NCBI GenBank assembly: GCA_017380355.1
Contig: JAFOED010000055.1
Span: 1-23,783, forward strand
Reading direction: 5' to 3'
Length of the DNA stretch: 23,783 nucleotides
Source of the DNA: Ruminococcus sp.
GTDB lineage: Bacteria > Bacillota > Clostridia > Oscillospirales > Acutalibacteraceae
The position numbers and the translations under genes were made by a program. The notes under the pieces are model-generated. The model saw only the letters and a program-made list of their open reading frames with translations, was not told the origin of the DNA and made no database searches. Shown here in pieces: positions 1 through 6,963 of the stretch. Within the stretch, counting starts at the first letter, position 1. Each line of letters opens with the position of its first letter.

Positions 1-797
1 CATTTTGTAAGTTCGATAAATGTAGCACCCTTTGAAGCACCCTCTGTTAAAGCGAAAATCTCAGAGAATGTATCAAAACCTACCCAAGTGAACAGCTTAC
101 CAGGAGCAAGGTGAGCCTTGTTGTAGTTTGTGAATGCGATCAGGATCATGAATATCAGCGGCAGAATTGTGAAAGCCGAGATAGTGAGAGTCGGGAACGC
201 AAGAAGGGTGATGTGGAATTTCTTATCAAAGAGGTCTTTGATTTCTTCCTTAAAGCTGACAGGAGTCTCACCTGCAGCTACTGTCTGCTGTACCTGATAA
301 GCAGACTTTGTACTAGCAAAATAAATAGCTAAGAAAATAGCTGTAAGTACGATAGTAAGAACGCCGTACAGAAGGATGAGCATGGAGTTATCGCCTGCCA
401 TAAGCTCGTAACCGCCTGTTGCCGGATTGAGCTGGAAGCCCTGCTCTACGTTACCGAGAGTTGGGAATTTCTTTAAGTAACCCCAGCCGAAGAATACTAT
501 GTACGCGATGTACGCAATCTCAATCAGGAAGAACAGTAAGCCCTTTAATACCTGACCTTTAGAGATATTACCTACACCCATGAATAAGTAAGATAATTTA
601 GTTGCCCAGTCACCTTTGATAAATCTGGTCACAAAACCTGCAACCGCCTTACCGATGCCAACAAAGAAGTTAGCGATAAATTTGCCGATAGCAACGAAGA
701 AACCTACTAATTTCTTCGGAAAAGCTTTTAAAGCGGAGCTGAATTTGAACCAAAAACTCTGGAAAGGATTGAGCTGCATATAATCAATATATTTCAT
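1..797 (-). CDS. Sugar ABC transporter permease, MalF-like (partial)
   Basis: This is an inner-membrane permease subunit of a carbohydrate ABC importer (MalF family). It begins with ATG at 797-795, behind a GAGGAAG ribosome binding site, and stays open to the left edge, so about 265 N-terminal residues are present and the C-terminal permease core is missing. The N-terminus (MKYIDYMQLNPFQSF) is followed by an amphipathic stretch. Hydrophobic helices then appear at KGLLFFLIEIAYIAYIVFF, at SMLILLYGVLTIVLTAIFL and at LLAFPTLTISAFTILPLIF. The loop ending in GDNSMLILLYGV and the late FTNYNKAHL stretch are typical of clostridial MalF proteins. It follows the binding-protein gene in the same direction, as in mal-type operons. 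The family is clear; the sugar (maltose or maltodextrin by default) is inferred. Confidence 0.9.
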   Translation of the reverse strand, partial: MKYIDYMQLNPFQSFWFKFSSALKAFPKKLVGFFVAIGKFIANFFVGIGKAVAGFVTRFIKGDWATKLSYLFMGVGNISKGQVLKGLLFFLIEIAYIAYIVFFGWGYLKKFPTLGNVEQGFQLNPATGGYELMAGDNSMLILLYGVLTIVLTAIFLAIYFASTKSAYQVQQTVAAGETPVSFKEEIKDLFDKKFHITLLAFPTLTISAFTILPLIFMILIAFTNYNKAHLAPGKLFTWVGFDTFSEIFALTEGASKGATFIELTK

Positions 798-819
798 CAG
801 TTCACTTCCTCAATGTCGC

Positions 820-904
820 ATGCAAGTATCGTGGAAGCAAATACTTGCATCCAAAACACCACATTTTTAAATGTGCGGTCAGACAGCCCGTAGGCTGCCT
901 GACC
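820..904 (-). promoter_or_regulatory. Three tandem stem-loops between binding-protein and permease genes
   Basis: Read on the minus strand, the spacer between the two transporter genes holds three consecutive hairpins. The first is GGTCAG/CTGACC plus CAGCC/GGCTG around a four-base loop (877-904). The second is CACATTT/AAATGTG (860-875). The third is ATGCAAGTAT/ATACTTGCAT (820-850). None has a T-run after it, so they do not look like full intrinsic terminators. By analogy with malE-malF spacers they may protect the upstream binding-protein mRNA from 3' decay or cause partial attenuation, giving more binding protein than permease. The stems are seen in the sequence; the function is inferred. 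Confidence 0.7.
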
Positions 905-952
905 TAATTATTAGTTTAATTTAAAACAAATTAAATAAGTAGTAAGACAAAA

Positions 953-2215
953 TTATTCGTCTCTGATGTTAGCGATTGTCTTGTCTAAGAGAGTTGTAAG
1001 AGTCTCTGTGTCATACTTACCATCTTCTTTGAAGAGGCTGTTACCGAGTGTACCCATTGGATCCCAGAATGTAGAAGCAATGTTTACCTGTGGTACTGAG
1101 TAAGCTGACTGATCAAGGATAGCTGAGATAGCTGGGTTGTTCTTAACGATTTCAGACTCAGCAGCAGCTGTGTTTGAAGGACCCCAAGAGAGCTTCTCTG
1201 CACGCTCGAGCTGGCAATCTTCGCCTGAGAGGTAGTCAGCGAGGAGCTGAGCTGCGTTAGGGAACTTAGACATAGCGTTTACACCGATGAGCTTGTAACC
1301 GTGCATTGAAACGATCTGCTTAGCTTCGCCGTTTACGTTGATTGTTGGGAGCTTAGCTGCGCCGTAGTTGTCGCCTAAGATCTTAGCAACTGTAGCAGCG
1401 TTCCAGCTACCGTCAACACCAGCAGCTACTGTAGATGGATCTTCAGCAAGACCTGCAGAAATCTTGTCAGGTGATGTAGCGAAGAAGATATCATTGTACT
1501 CGTGGAAGAGTGTAGCGAAAGCTTCGAGAGTAGCAACTACTTCAGCCTCGTCGTACTCGTTGAACTTCTGAACGTCGTTGTCCTCACCCTCGAGGCCTTC
1601 GATTGTAAGACCGCCTGTGAATGGGAACATACATGAGTAGAAGCCGTTACCACCGTCAACGATGAACTTCTTACCAGCCTTACGGCAAGCTTCGAAGATA
1701 CCCTCGAGAGTCTTAGCGTCTTCGTCAGAAACTAATCTCTTGTCGTATACGAGGTAGTAACCGTTGTCACCTGTCTCTGGGTAAGCGAGAAGGATGTCGT
1801 TTAATGTAGCAGCGTTGATAGAAGCTTCTGAGTTTCTAGCTGTAACGTCTGCTGAGAGGTTTGTGTTAACTGGCATGATAACGCCTGCGTCGTTGAGTCT
1901 GTTGAGCTGGTCGCAAGCAAAGCTGAATACGTCAGCAGCAGCCTCAGGGTCGTTTAAGAGGTTAGTAGCAGCGTCGCCTTCGCCCTGTGCTACAACTTCA
2001 ATTGTGATACCAGCGTCTGGGTACTTAGCGATGAATGCATCACACTGAGCCTTGAATACTTCAAGAGCTGCGTCTGGAGCCCAAACTTTAAGAGTAGCGC
2101 CTGCTTCTGGCTCGAGTGCTGTAGCACCGCCCTGTGCGCCGCCTTCTTTTTCGCAGCCTACAAATAATGTAGCCATCATAAGAACTGCGAGAACTAAAGC
2201 AATAATTCTTTTCAT
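953..2215 (-). CDS. Sugar ABC transporter substrate-binding lipoprotein, MalE-like
   Basis: This 420-residue extracellular solute-binding protein captures a sugar outside the membrane and delivers it to the MalF-like permease downstream. The N-terminus is a lipoprotein signal: two positive residues, a hydrophobic core, then FVGC with Cys21 as the lipidated residue. A Gly/Ala-rich linker follows, and the mature domain starts with LKVWAPD, as in family 1 sugar-binding proteins. The segment ending in DVFSFACDQLNRLNDAGVI is the usual lobe-1 signature of maltose-type binding proteins. The length is typical. The start at 2215 has an AGGAAA ribosome binding site. Expression is probably driven by the extended -10 promoter at 2317-2346 through a structured leader. 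Family assignment is strong; maltose or maltodextrin specificity is not proven. Confidence 0.92.
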   Translation of the reverse strand: MKRIIALVLAVLMMATLFVGCEKEGGAQGGATALEPEAGATLKVWAPDAALEVFKAQCDAFIAKYPDAGITIEVVAQGEGDAATNLLNDPEAAADVFSFACDQLNRLNDAGVIMPVNTNLSADVTARNSEASINAATLNDILLAYPETGDNGYYLVYDKRLVSDEDAKTLEGIFEACRKAGKKFIVDGGNGFYSCMFPFTGGLTIEGLEGEDNDVQKFNEYDEAEVVATLEAFATLFHEYNDIFFATSPDKISAGLAEDPSTVAAGVDGSWNAATVAKILGDNYGAAKLPTINVNGEAKQIVSMHGYKLIGVNAMSKFPNAAQLLADYLSGEDCQLERAEKLSWGPSNTAAAESEIVKNNPAISAILDQSAYSVPQVNIASTFWDPMGTLGNSLFKEDGKYDTETLTTLLDKTIANIRDE

Positions 2216-2245
2216 TGTCGGATTTCCTTTCTTGTAAAATATTCT

Positions 2246-2271
2246 CCGAGTGTAACTCGGCTAGTGCTAGC
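2246..2271 (-). promoter_or_regulatory. Structured 5' leader of the sugar-binding protein gene
   Basis: The predicted leader of about 95 nt contains a perfect hairpin, CCGAGT-TAC-ACTCGG on the minus strand (2246-2260). It adjoins the near-palindrome GCTAG-TG-CTAGC (2260-2271). Further upstream, 2277-2296 can also fold through CCGC/GCGG. The stems may stabilise the 5' end of the mRNA, or the palindrome may be an operator. Only the symmetry is seen directly. Confidence 0.5.
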
Positions 2272-2316
2272 AACCACCGCAAATCCGTTACGGCGGCACT
2301 ATATCACTGTACATAA

Positions 2317-2346
2317 ATTTTATCATATCAAATGTGCTTTTTTCAA
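2317..2346 (-). promoter_or_regulatory. Promoter of the sugar transporter operon
   Basis: On the minus strand there is a -35 TTGAAA (2346-2341), an 18-base spacer and a -10 TAAAAT (2322-2317) preceded by TGA, which makes an extended -10. Transcription would start near 2310. Confidence 0.7.
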
Positions 2347-2650
2347 CTCCCTTTGTACTTTTTATCTAAAACAATAAAAACTCTTTTTGTTTTTGGTCAT
2401 TTTAACAACGGATTTTTCGTTATTTAGAGGTGTTGCATAATTTAAGTATTCTGATTTTGTGCATAGTAACGAAAACGCTTTTGTGCAATATGTCAATCGA
2501 ATTTTTAAATTTTTGCCGAACAGGAACTTATATCGCTATTTTTGTTTCTAAAAAAGAAATATACAAGAAAAATAAACTGTTTTCAAAAATTTTTAGTATA
2601 TTTTTACCAAAAATACGCAAACGGTGCTTTTCGACCTCAATATATAGCGT
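2347..2650. other. Divergent intergenic region; cre-like site, no gene
   Basis: This is AT-rich DNA between the divergent transporter and murE promoters. Only spurious short open frames cross it. The minus strand at about 2468-2483 reads ACAAAAGCGTTTTCGT, which agrees with the CcpA cre consensus at most positions but lacks the TG and the final A. A direct repeat TTTTGTGCA lies at 2455-2463 and 2479-2487, flanking the site. A catabolite or LacI-type operator for the sugar operon is plausible but weak. Confidence 0.35.
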
Positions 2651-2679
2651 TTGACATCGGATTAAAATTGATATACTAT
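2651..2679 (+). promoter_or_regulatory. SigA-type promoter of murE
   Basis: TTGACA (2651-2656), a 17-base spacer and TACTAT (2674-2679): a near-consensus vegetative promoter about 63 bases upstream of the murE start. Confidence 0.8.
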
Positions 2680-2741
2680 AACATATTATATATGTATAGT
2701 GCTGAAACCATACTGCAATGCACATACACGGAGGGATTTTT

Positions 2742-4202
2742 ATGAAACTCAAACAATTACTCTCATCATGTGAATACACTGTCCTTCAGGGCGATTTAGA
2801 CGTTAACATTGTTGACGTTATCTACGACTCAAGAAAGGTTACTCCTGGATGCGCGTTCGTGTGTCTCAAGGGATTTAACGTTGACGGTCACAAATTCATC
2901 CCTGACGCAATCGAAAAAGGTGCTGCTGCTCTTATTGTAGAAGACGAAGTGCAAGCTCCACAGGGCGTTGCTGTCATCAAAACTGACAACACCCGTATCG
3001 CTCTTGCTAATATGAGCGTTGAGTACTTCTCACATCCTGCTGATGAGCTCACTACAATCGCTATCACAGGTACAAAAGGTAAGACAACTACTGTAGCGAT
3101 GATTCGTTCTATCCTCGAAAAAGGCGGAATAAAAACAGCTACAATCGGCACACTCGGTATTGTTATCGACAACCAGATTTATAAAACAAACAACACAACA
3201 CCTGAGTCATACGAGATTCAGCAGGCTATGCGCAAAATGGTAAACGAAGGCTGTAAAGCTATGGTCATCGAAGCATCATCTCTGGGTCTTAAGTGGCACC
3301 GTACACACGGAATCTCATTTGACTACGGTATTTTCACTAACTTCTCTAACGACCACATCGGCAAATCCGAACACGCTGATATGGAAGAATACTTAAACTG
3401 CAAGGCTTTACTGTTCAAACAGTGTAAGGTGGGTCTTATCAACCGCGATGACGAAAAGTGGGAAGCAGTAACTGAGGGTCATACATGTGAAATCGAAACA
3501 TACGGATTTAATGAAAACGCTGATATCGTGGCTCACGACGATTCTCTCATCGCTCGTCCAGGCTATATCGGCGTGCACTTTGACACAACAGGCAAGAAAG
3601 AACTCTCTGTCGACGTTGCTATCCCTGGTCGTTTCTCTGTTTACAACGCTCTCGCGGCTATTTCAGTATGTCGTCACTTCGACCTTACTGACAAAGATAT
3701 CTTAGACGGCTTAAACGAAGTAAAGGTTAAAGGCAGAGTCGAGGCTGTTCCTGTTGTAGGCGAGTACACTATCCTCATCGACTATGCTCACAACGCACTT
3801 TCGATGGAAAACATCCTCACGACACTTCGAGAATACAAGCCAAATCGTCTTGTCACTATGTTTGGTGCAGGCGGCAATCGTCCGAAAGACCGCCGCTACG
3901 AGATGGGCGAGGTTTCAGGCAGACTTTCTGATTTATCAGTCATTACTGAGGATAACTCACGTTTTGAAAACGTAATGGATATCATCGAGGACATCAAAGT
4001 TGGTATCAACAAGACTTCAGGTGAATACGTAGTTATCCCTAACCGTGTTGACGCTATCCGTTACTGTATCGAAAACGCACAGAAGGGCGACATCATCGTG
4101 CTCGCAGGTAAAGGCCACGAAGATTATCAGGAAATCAAGGGCGTTAAGTACCACATGGACGAACGCGAAATCATCGCAGAGATTTTTGACAGTCTCAAAT
4201 AA
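2742..4202 (+). CDS. murE: MurE-family UDP-MurNAc-tripeptide ligase
   Basis: This 486-residue Mur ligase adds the third amino acid to UDP-MurNAc-L-Ala-D-Glu in cytoplasmic peptidoglycan synthesis. The start at 2742 is chosen because GGAGGG lies six bases upstream; the open frame also extends to an ATG at 2718 without a good site. Visible signatures are YDSRKV (uridine-binding region, about 28-33), the ATP loop TGTKGKTTT (109-117), NTTPES (151-156), the carbamylated-lysine candidate K221 in NCKALLF, and GKGHE (456-460). The motif that reads the third amino acid is DNSR (404-407) instead of the usual DNPR of diaminopimelate enzymes. Asn and Arg are retained and the partner Gly and Glu are present, so meso-diaminopimelate is the likely substrate. 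It is not in a dcw cluster here but sits before a metal-dependent repressor, so it could be a second, specialised copy. Confidence 0.9.
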   Translation: MKLKQLLSSCEYTVLQGDLDVNIVDVIYDSRKVTPGCAFVCLKGFNVDGHKFIPDAIEKGAAALIVEDEVQAPQGVAVIKTDNTRIALANMSVEYFSHPADELTTIAITGTKGKTTTVAMIRSILEKGGIKTATIGTLGIVIDNQIYKTNNTTPESYEIQQAMRKMVNEGCKAMVIEASSLGLKWHRTHGISFDYGIFTNFSNDHIGKSEHADMEEYLNCKALLFKQCKVGLINRDDEKWEAVTEGHTCEIETYGFNENADIVAHDDSLIARPGYIGVHFDTTGKKELSVDVAIPGRFSVYNALAAISVCRHFDLTDKDILDGLNEVKVKGRVEAVPVVGEYTILIDYAHNALSMENILTTLREYKPNRLVTMFGAGGNRPKDRRYEMGEVSGRLSDLSVITEDNSRFENVMDIIEDIKVGINKTSGEYVVIPNRVDAIRYCIENAQKGDIIVLAGKGHEDYQEIKGVKYHMDEREIIAEIFDSLK

Positions 4203-4213
4203 AGGAGAACTCT

Positions 4214-4588
4214 ATGTCAATTCAGGAATCAGGCGAGATGTATCTCGAGAGCATCCTCGTCTTATCTAAAAAAAGCCCTTGTGTACGCGCCATCGACTTA
4301 AGCGAATATATGGGTTTTTCTAAGCCTAGCGTCAGCAGAGCTTTAGGCCTTTTAAAAAACGACGGCTTTGTTGTTTCAGATGAGCGCGGTCACTTAAAGC
4401 TAACAGAAGACGGAAGAAAGATTGCAGAAAAAATTTATGAACGTCACACAGAGCTGACTAACTTTCTCACTCTTATTGGCGTCGATAGAGAAACGGCGTC
4501 AAAGGACGCGTGCAAAATCGAGCACGTTATTTCTGATGAGTCTTTTCTCGCCATCAAAAAGCAGGCTGACATTTTAAAGAATAAATAA
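4214..4588 (+). CDS. DtxR/IdeR-type metal-dependent transcriptional repressor
   Basis: This small (124 aa) DtxR-family repressor has an N-terminal winged helix (about 5-65) and a dimerisation/metal domain (about 66-124). There is no C-terminal SH3-like domain, as in MntR-sized members. Primary metal-site residues match DtxR rather than MntR: Met9 in GEMYLESI corresponds to DtxR Met10, and DACKIEH gives Cys100, Glu103 and His104, corresponding to Cys102, Glu105 and His106. Of the ancillary ligands, His78 is kept, while the Glu83 and His98 equivalents appear to be Thr and Ser. This points to Fe(II) sensing with a reduced second site. It starts 11 bases after murE behind AAAGGAG, so the two are cotranscribed. 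The target genes are unknown. Confidence 0.88.
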   Translation: MSIQESGEMYLESILVLSKKSPCVRAIDLSEYMGFSKPSVSRALGLLKNDGFVVSDERGHLKLTEDGRKIAEKIYERHTELTNFLTLIGVDRETASKDACKIEHVISDESFLAIKKQADILKNK

Positions 4589-4591
4589 ATT

Positions 4592-4625
4592 AAGCTCCCA
4601 GGCACAACGCTTGGGAGCTTTTTTC
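4592..4625 (+). terminator. Intrinsic terminator after the murE-dtxR unit
   Basis: A nine-base stem AAGCTCCCA/TGGGAGCTT (4592-4600, 4612-4620) is followed by a T-run on the plus strand. The minus-strand side is T-rich too, so it may also stop the convergent mscS transcript. Confidence 0.9.
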
Positions 4626-5459
4626 TTACTTATTATCGTCGGATTTAACCACATTAACATCAAGACGCTGATACGGAATCTCAATACCATCTTCTTTGAA
4701 ACATTCGCGGATTTTCTCAATCATATTGTAGTATACATCCCAGTAATCCTCGGTTTTACACCACAACTTCACGATTAAATCAACGCTGCTGTCAGAATAA
4801 CCCGTAACTCTGACAAACGGCTCAGCCGGAGTATCAAGAACTCTCTTATCTGAAGCTGCCGCCTTAAGCACAGACTTTTTCGCAAGCTCAACGTCATTAT
4901 CATAGCTTATAGATACAGTAATATCCACACGTCTGTGCGGCTCTTTTGTGTAATTTACAACCTCATCAGAAGAGAGCAGTCCGTTTGGAATTATAATGTT
5001 CTTGTTATCGGTTGTAATCAGAGTTGTCTGGATAATGTCAATCTCTTTAACTGTACCTGAATACGAGCCAATCTCGATGTAGTCACCTGTCACAAATGGA
5101 TGAGTAACCAAAAGCAGAATACCGCCTGCTATATTACCTAAGCTGTCCTTAAGCGCCAGAGCAACCGCCGCACCCGCAGCGGAAAAGCCTGCGATAAGAC
5201 CGGTAGTAGACACTCCAGCAGTAGAAAGCACGCAGATTAATATCACAATAGCACCGATAATGTTAATGGTTTTAACAAAGAATTTCTGCATCGAAATGTC
5301 GAGCTTTGTTTTTGAGAGAGTCTTTTTCAGTATTTTTGAGAACACAAAAAGCGCGAGTATACAAACTACAAACAAAATAAGAGCCAGAACAATATCCGGC
5401 GCTGTTTTTATGTACTGCGCTATTTCTTTGAGTCTTAAGAATTTAATAATATCAGCCAT
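4626..5459 (-). CDS. mscS: Small-conductance mechanosensitive channel (MscS family)
   Basis: This 277-residue channel opens under membrane tension and releases solutes after osmotic down-shock. It has N-terminal hydrophobic helices (about 22-43 and 63-85), then the pore helix with the Gly/Ala-rich signature GFSAAGAAVALALKDSLG (about 93-110). The cytoplasmic beta domain follows (VTGDYIEIGSYSGTVKEI), then the alpha-beta C-terminal domain ending near IPYQRLDVNV. Its length is close to the 286 residues of E. coli MscS, so it is a minimal MscS/YkuT-type channel without extra domains. The start at 5459 has a strong AAAAAGGAGG site. It is a single-gene unit, convergent with dtxR and divergent from the alkD-like gene. 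Confidence 0.93.
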   Translation of the reverse strand: MADIIKFLRLKEIAQYIKTAPDIVLALILFVVCILALFVFSKILKKTLSKTKLDISMQKFFVKTINIIGAIVILICVLSTAGVSTTGLIAGFSAAGAAVALALKDSLGNIAGGILLLVTHPFVTGDYIEIGSYSGTVKEIDIIQTTLITTDNKNIIIPNGLLSSDEVVNYTKEPHRRVDITVSISYDNDVELAKKSVLKAAASDKRVLDTPAEPFVRVTGYSDSSVDLIVKLWCKTEDYWDVYYNMIEKIRECFKEDGIEIPYQRLDVNVVKSDDNK

Positions 5460-5501
5460 AAAAATCCTCCTTTTTATAACATAATAATAGTCACTCGTAT
5501 T

Positions 5502-5510
5502 ATTATATCA
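5502..5510 (-). promoter_or_regulatory. Extended -10 promoter of mscS
   Basis: On the minus strand TGATATAAT (5510-5502) is a perfect extended -10. The -35 region is poor, as is common for extended -10 promoters. Confidence 0.65.
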
Positions 5511-5524
5511 CAAAATAATCAATA

Positions 5525-5553
5525 TTGAAACTGTAAAATCAGTGTGATATACT
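5525..5553 (+). promoter_or_regulatory. Promoter of the alkD-like gene, implying a leaderless mRNA
   Basis: TTGAAA (5525-5530), a 17-base spacer and TATACT (5548-5553) preceded by TGA. The expected transcription start, about seven bases after the -10, coincides with the ATG at 5560. Confidence 0.7.
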
Positions 5554-5559
5554 AATCAT

Positions 5560-6273
5560 ATGTATAATGAGGAAATTTGTGGACTTAATACAATTGAAGA
5601 TGTAAGAAAATATCTTTTCGAAAACGCTGATGAAAGCTATCGTAATTTTACTGCTAACCTCAACCCTATTGTAGATAAAAACGACATCATCGGGGTGCGA
5701 GTGCCAGTTATCCGTACACTAGCAAAGAAGCTCAAAAACACCGAGCTTGCTGAAAAATTTATAGACTGTGCACCGCACAGGTATCTCGAAGAAAACCACC
5801 TGCACGGCTTTTTAATCGAAAGCGTCAAAGATTTTGACAAAGCACTTGCTATGACAGAAGACTTTCTGCCGTATATCGACAACTGGGCTACGTGCGATGG
5901 TTTTAGACCGAAAGTTTTCAGGAAAAACCTGCCTTCTGTGTATGATAAAATCAAAGAATGGATAAAAAGCGACCACACCTACACCGTGCGCTACGCAGTA
6001 GGTCTTTTAAACAGCTTTTTTCTCGACGATGCATTTGAAAATGAGCATTTGTCGCTTATTTCAGGTGTTAAAAGCGATGAATACTACATAAATATGATGA
6101 TAGCGTGGTATTTTGCTACCGCTTTGAGCAAGCAATACGACAGCGCTGTAAAAGTTATAGAAGAAAAAGCCCTAGACAAATTCACACACAACAAAGCTAT
6201 ACAAAAAGCGTGCGAGAGTTTTCGTGTTAGCGATAACCACAAGTCGTATCTTCGCACATTAAAGATAAAATAG
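5560..6273 (+). CDS. AlkD-family DNA alkylation repair glycosylase
   Basis: This 237-residue HEAT-like-repeat protein of the AlkD family excises positively charged alkylated bases such as N3- and N7-alkylpurines. The family signature GVRVPVIRTLAKKL is at 45-58. Active-site residues known from Bacillus cereus AlkD appear at the same positions: Trp109 and Asp113 in DNWATCD. Arg144 (TVRYAVGLL) and Trp183 (MIAWYFA) match the later conserved Arg and Trp. There is no Shine-Dalgarno sequence before the ATG, and the promoter places +1 on or beside the start codon, so leaderless translation is likely. No in-frame alternative start follows nearby. The response-regulator gene begins 15 bases after the stop, so alkylation repair and the two-component pair are probably one transcript. 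Confidence 0.92.
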   Translation: MYNEEICGLNTIEDVRKYLFENADESYRNFTANLNPIVDKNDIIGVRVPVIRTLAKKLKNTELAEKFIDCAPHRYLEENHLHGFLIESVKDFDKALAMTEDFLPYIDNWATCDGFRPKVFRKNLPSVYDKIKEWIKSDHTYTVRYAVGLLNSFFLDDAFENEHLSLISGVKSDEYYINMMIAWYFATALSKQYDSAVKVIEEKALDKFTHNKAIQKACESFRVSDNHKSYLRTLKIK

Positions 6274-6288
6274 TATTGGAGAAACACT

Positions 6289-6963
6289 ATGATTTATTTC
6301 ATTGAGGATGACCCTAATATCAGAGAGCTTGTAGTTTACACTCTCAACAACACTCAGCAGAAAGCTGTAGGCTTTGAACGTCCGAGCGAATTCTGGGAAG
6401 CTCTCGACAACGAATTACCTGAGCTTATCCTGCTCGACGTAATGCTCCCTGAAGAAGACGGACTGAAAATTCTGCAGAAAATACGCGCAAGCAAGCTCAC
6501 ACAGAATATTCCTGTTATTATGATTACAGCAAAAGGCAGCGAAATCGACAAGCTCAAGGGCTTTGACCTCGGTGCTGACGATTACGTATCTAAACCTTTC
6601 GGTATTATGGAGCTGCTCGCCAGAATCAAAGCAGTCCTTCGTCGTACAAAGCCACAGGAGAAAAAGGACGAGTACGAAATCGGACCGCTTTACGTATGTC
6701 CGCAAAAGCACCGTGTAAAGGTAAACGGCGAGAAAGTAAAGCTGACATTAAAAGAGTTCGAGCTCTTATGCCTTATGCTCGAAAACCGCGACATCGTGCT
6801 CTCGCGTGACCAGATTCTCGACAAAATCTGGGGCTATTCTTTCGACGGTGAAAACAGAACTGTAGATGTACATATCCGTACTTTAAGACAGAAGCTCGGC
6901 GACGCAGGCTCTATTATTGAAACGGTACGCGGTATAGGCTACAAAATAGGTGATGTACAATGA
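6289..6963 (+). CDS. phoP: OmpR/PhoB-family response regulator, PhoP-like
   Basis: This 224-residue regulator has a receiver domain (1-115) and an OmpR-type winged helix (about 124-224). Receiver residues are complete: Asp7 and Asp8, phosphoacceptor Asp50 in LILLDVMLP, Thr79, and Lys101 in VSKPF. The effector domain carries LTLKEFELLCLM and ENRTVDVHIRTLRQKL, then VRGIGYKIG, all standard for PhoB/PhoP. A GGAG site precedes the ATG. Its stop overlaps the kinase start (ATGA), so the pair is translationally coupled. The PhoP label rests on the PhoR-like partner and on the phosphate symporter with PhoP-box-like repeats immediately downstream. Confidence 0.9.
   Translation: MIYFIEDDPNIRELVVYTLNNTQQKAVGFERPSEFWEALDNELPELILLDVMLPEEDGLKILQKIRASKLTQNIPVIMITAKGSEIDKLKGFDLGADDYVSKPFGIMELLARIKAVLRRTKPQEKKDEYEIGPLYVCPQKHRVKVNGEKVKLTLKEFELLCLMLENRDIVLSRDQILDKIWGYSFDGENRTVDVHIRTLRQKLGDAGSIIETVRGIGYKIGDVQ

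Noticed and set aside
111..332. Plus-strand 73-codon frame inside the left edge.
   Set aside because: It is antisense to the clearly coding MalF-like permease.
2718..2741. Upstream ATG giving MurE an eight-residue extension.
   Set aside because: The extension would place GGAGGG inside the coding region; the ATG at 2742 has ideal spacing to that site.
2528..2779. An 83-codon minus-strand frame across the murE promoter.
   Set aside because: It overlaps a near-consensus promoter and the murE start, has no ribosome binding site, and its AT-driven composition looks random.
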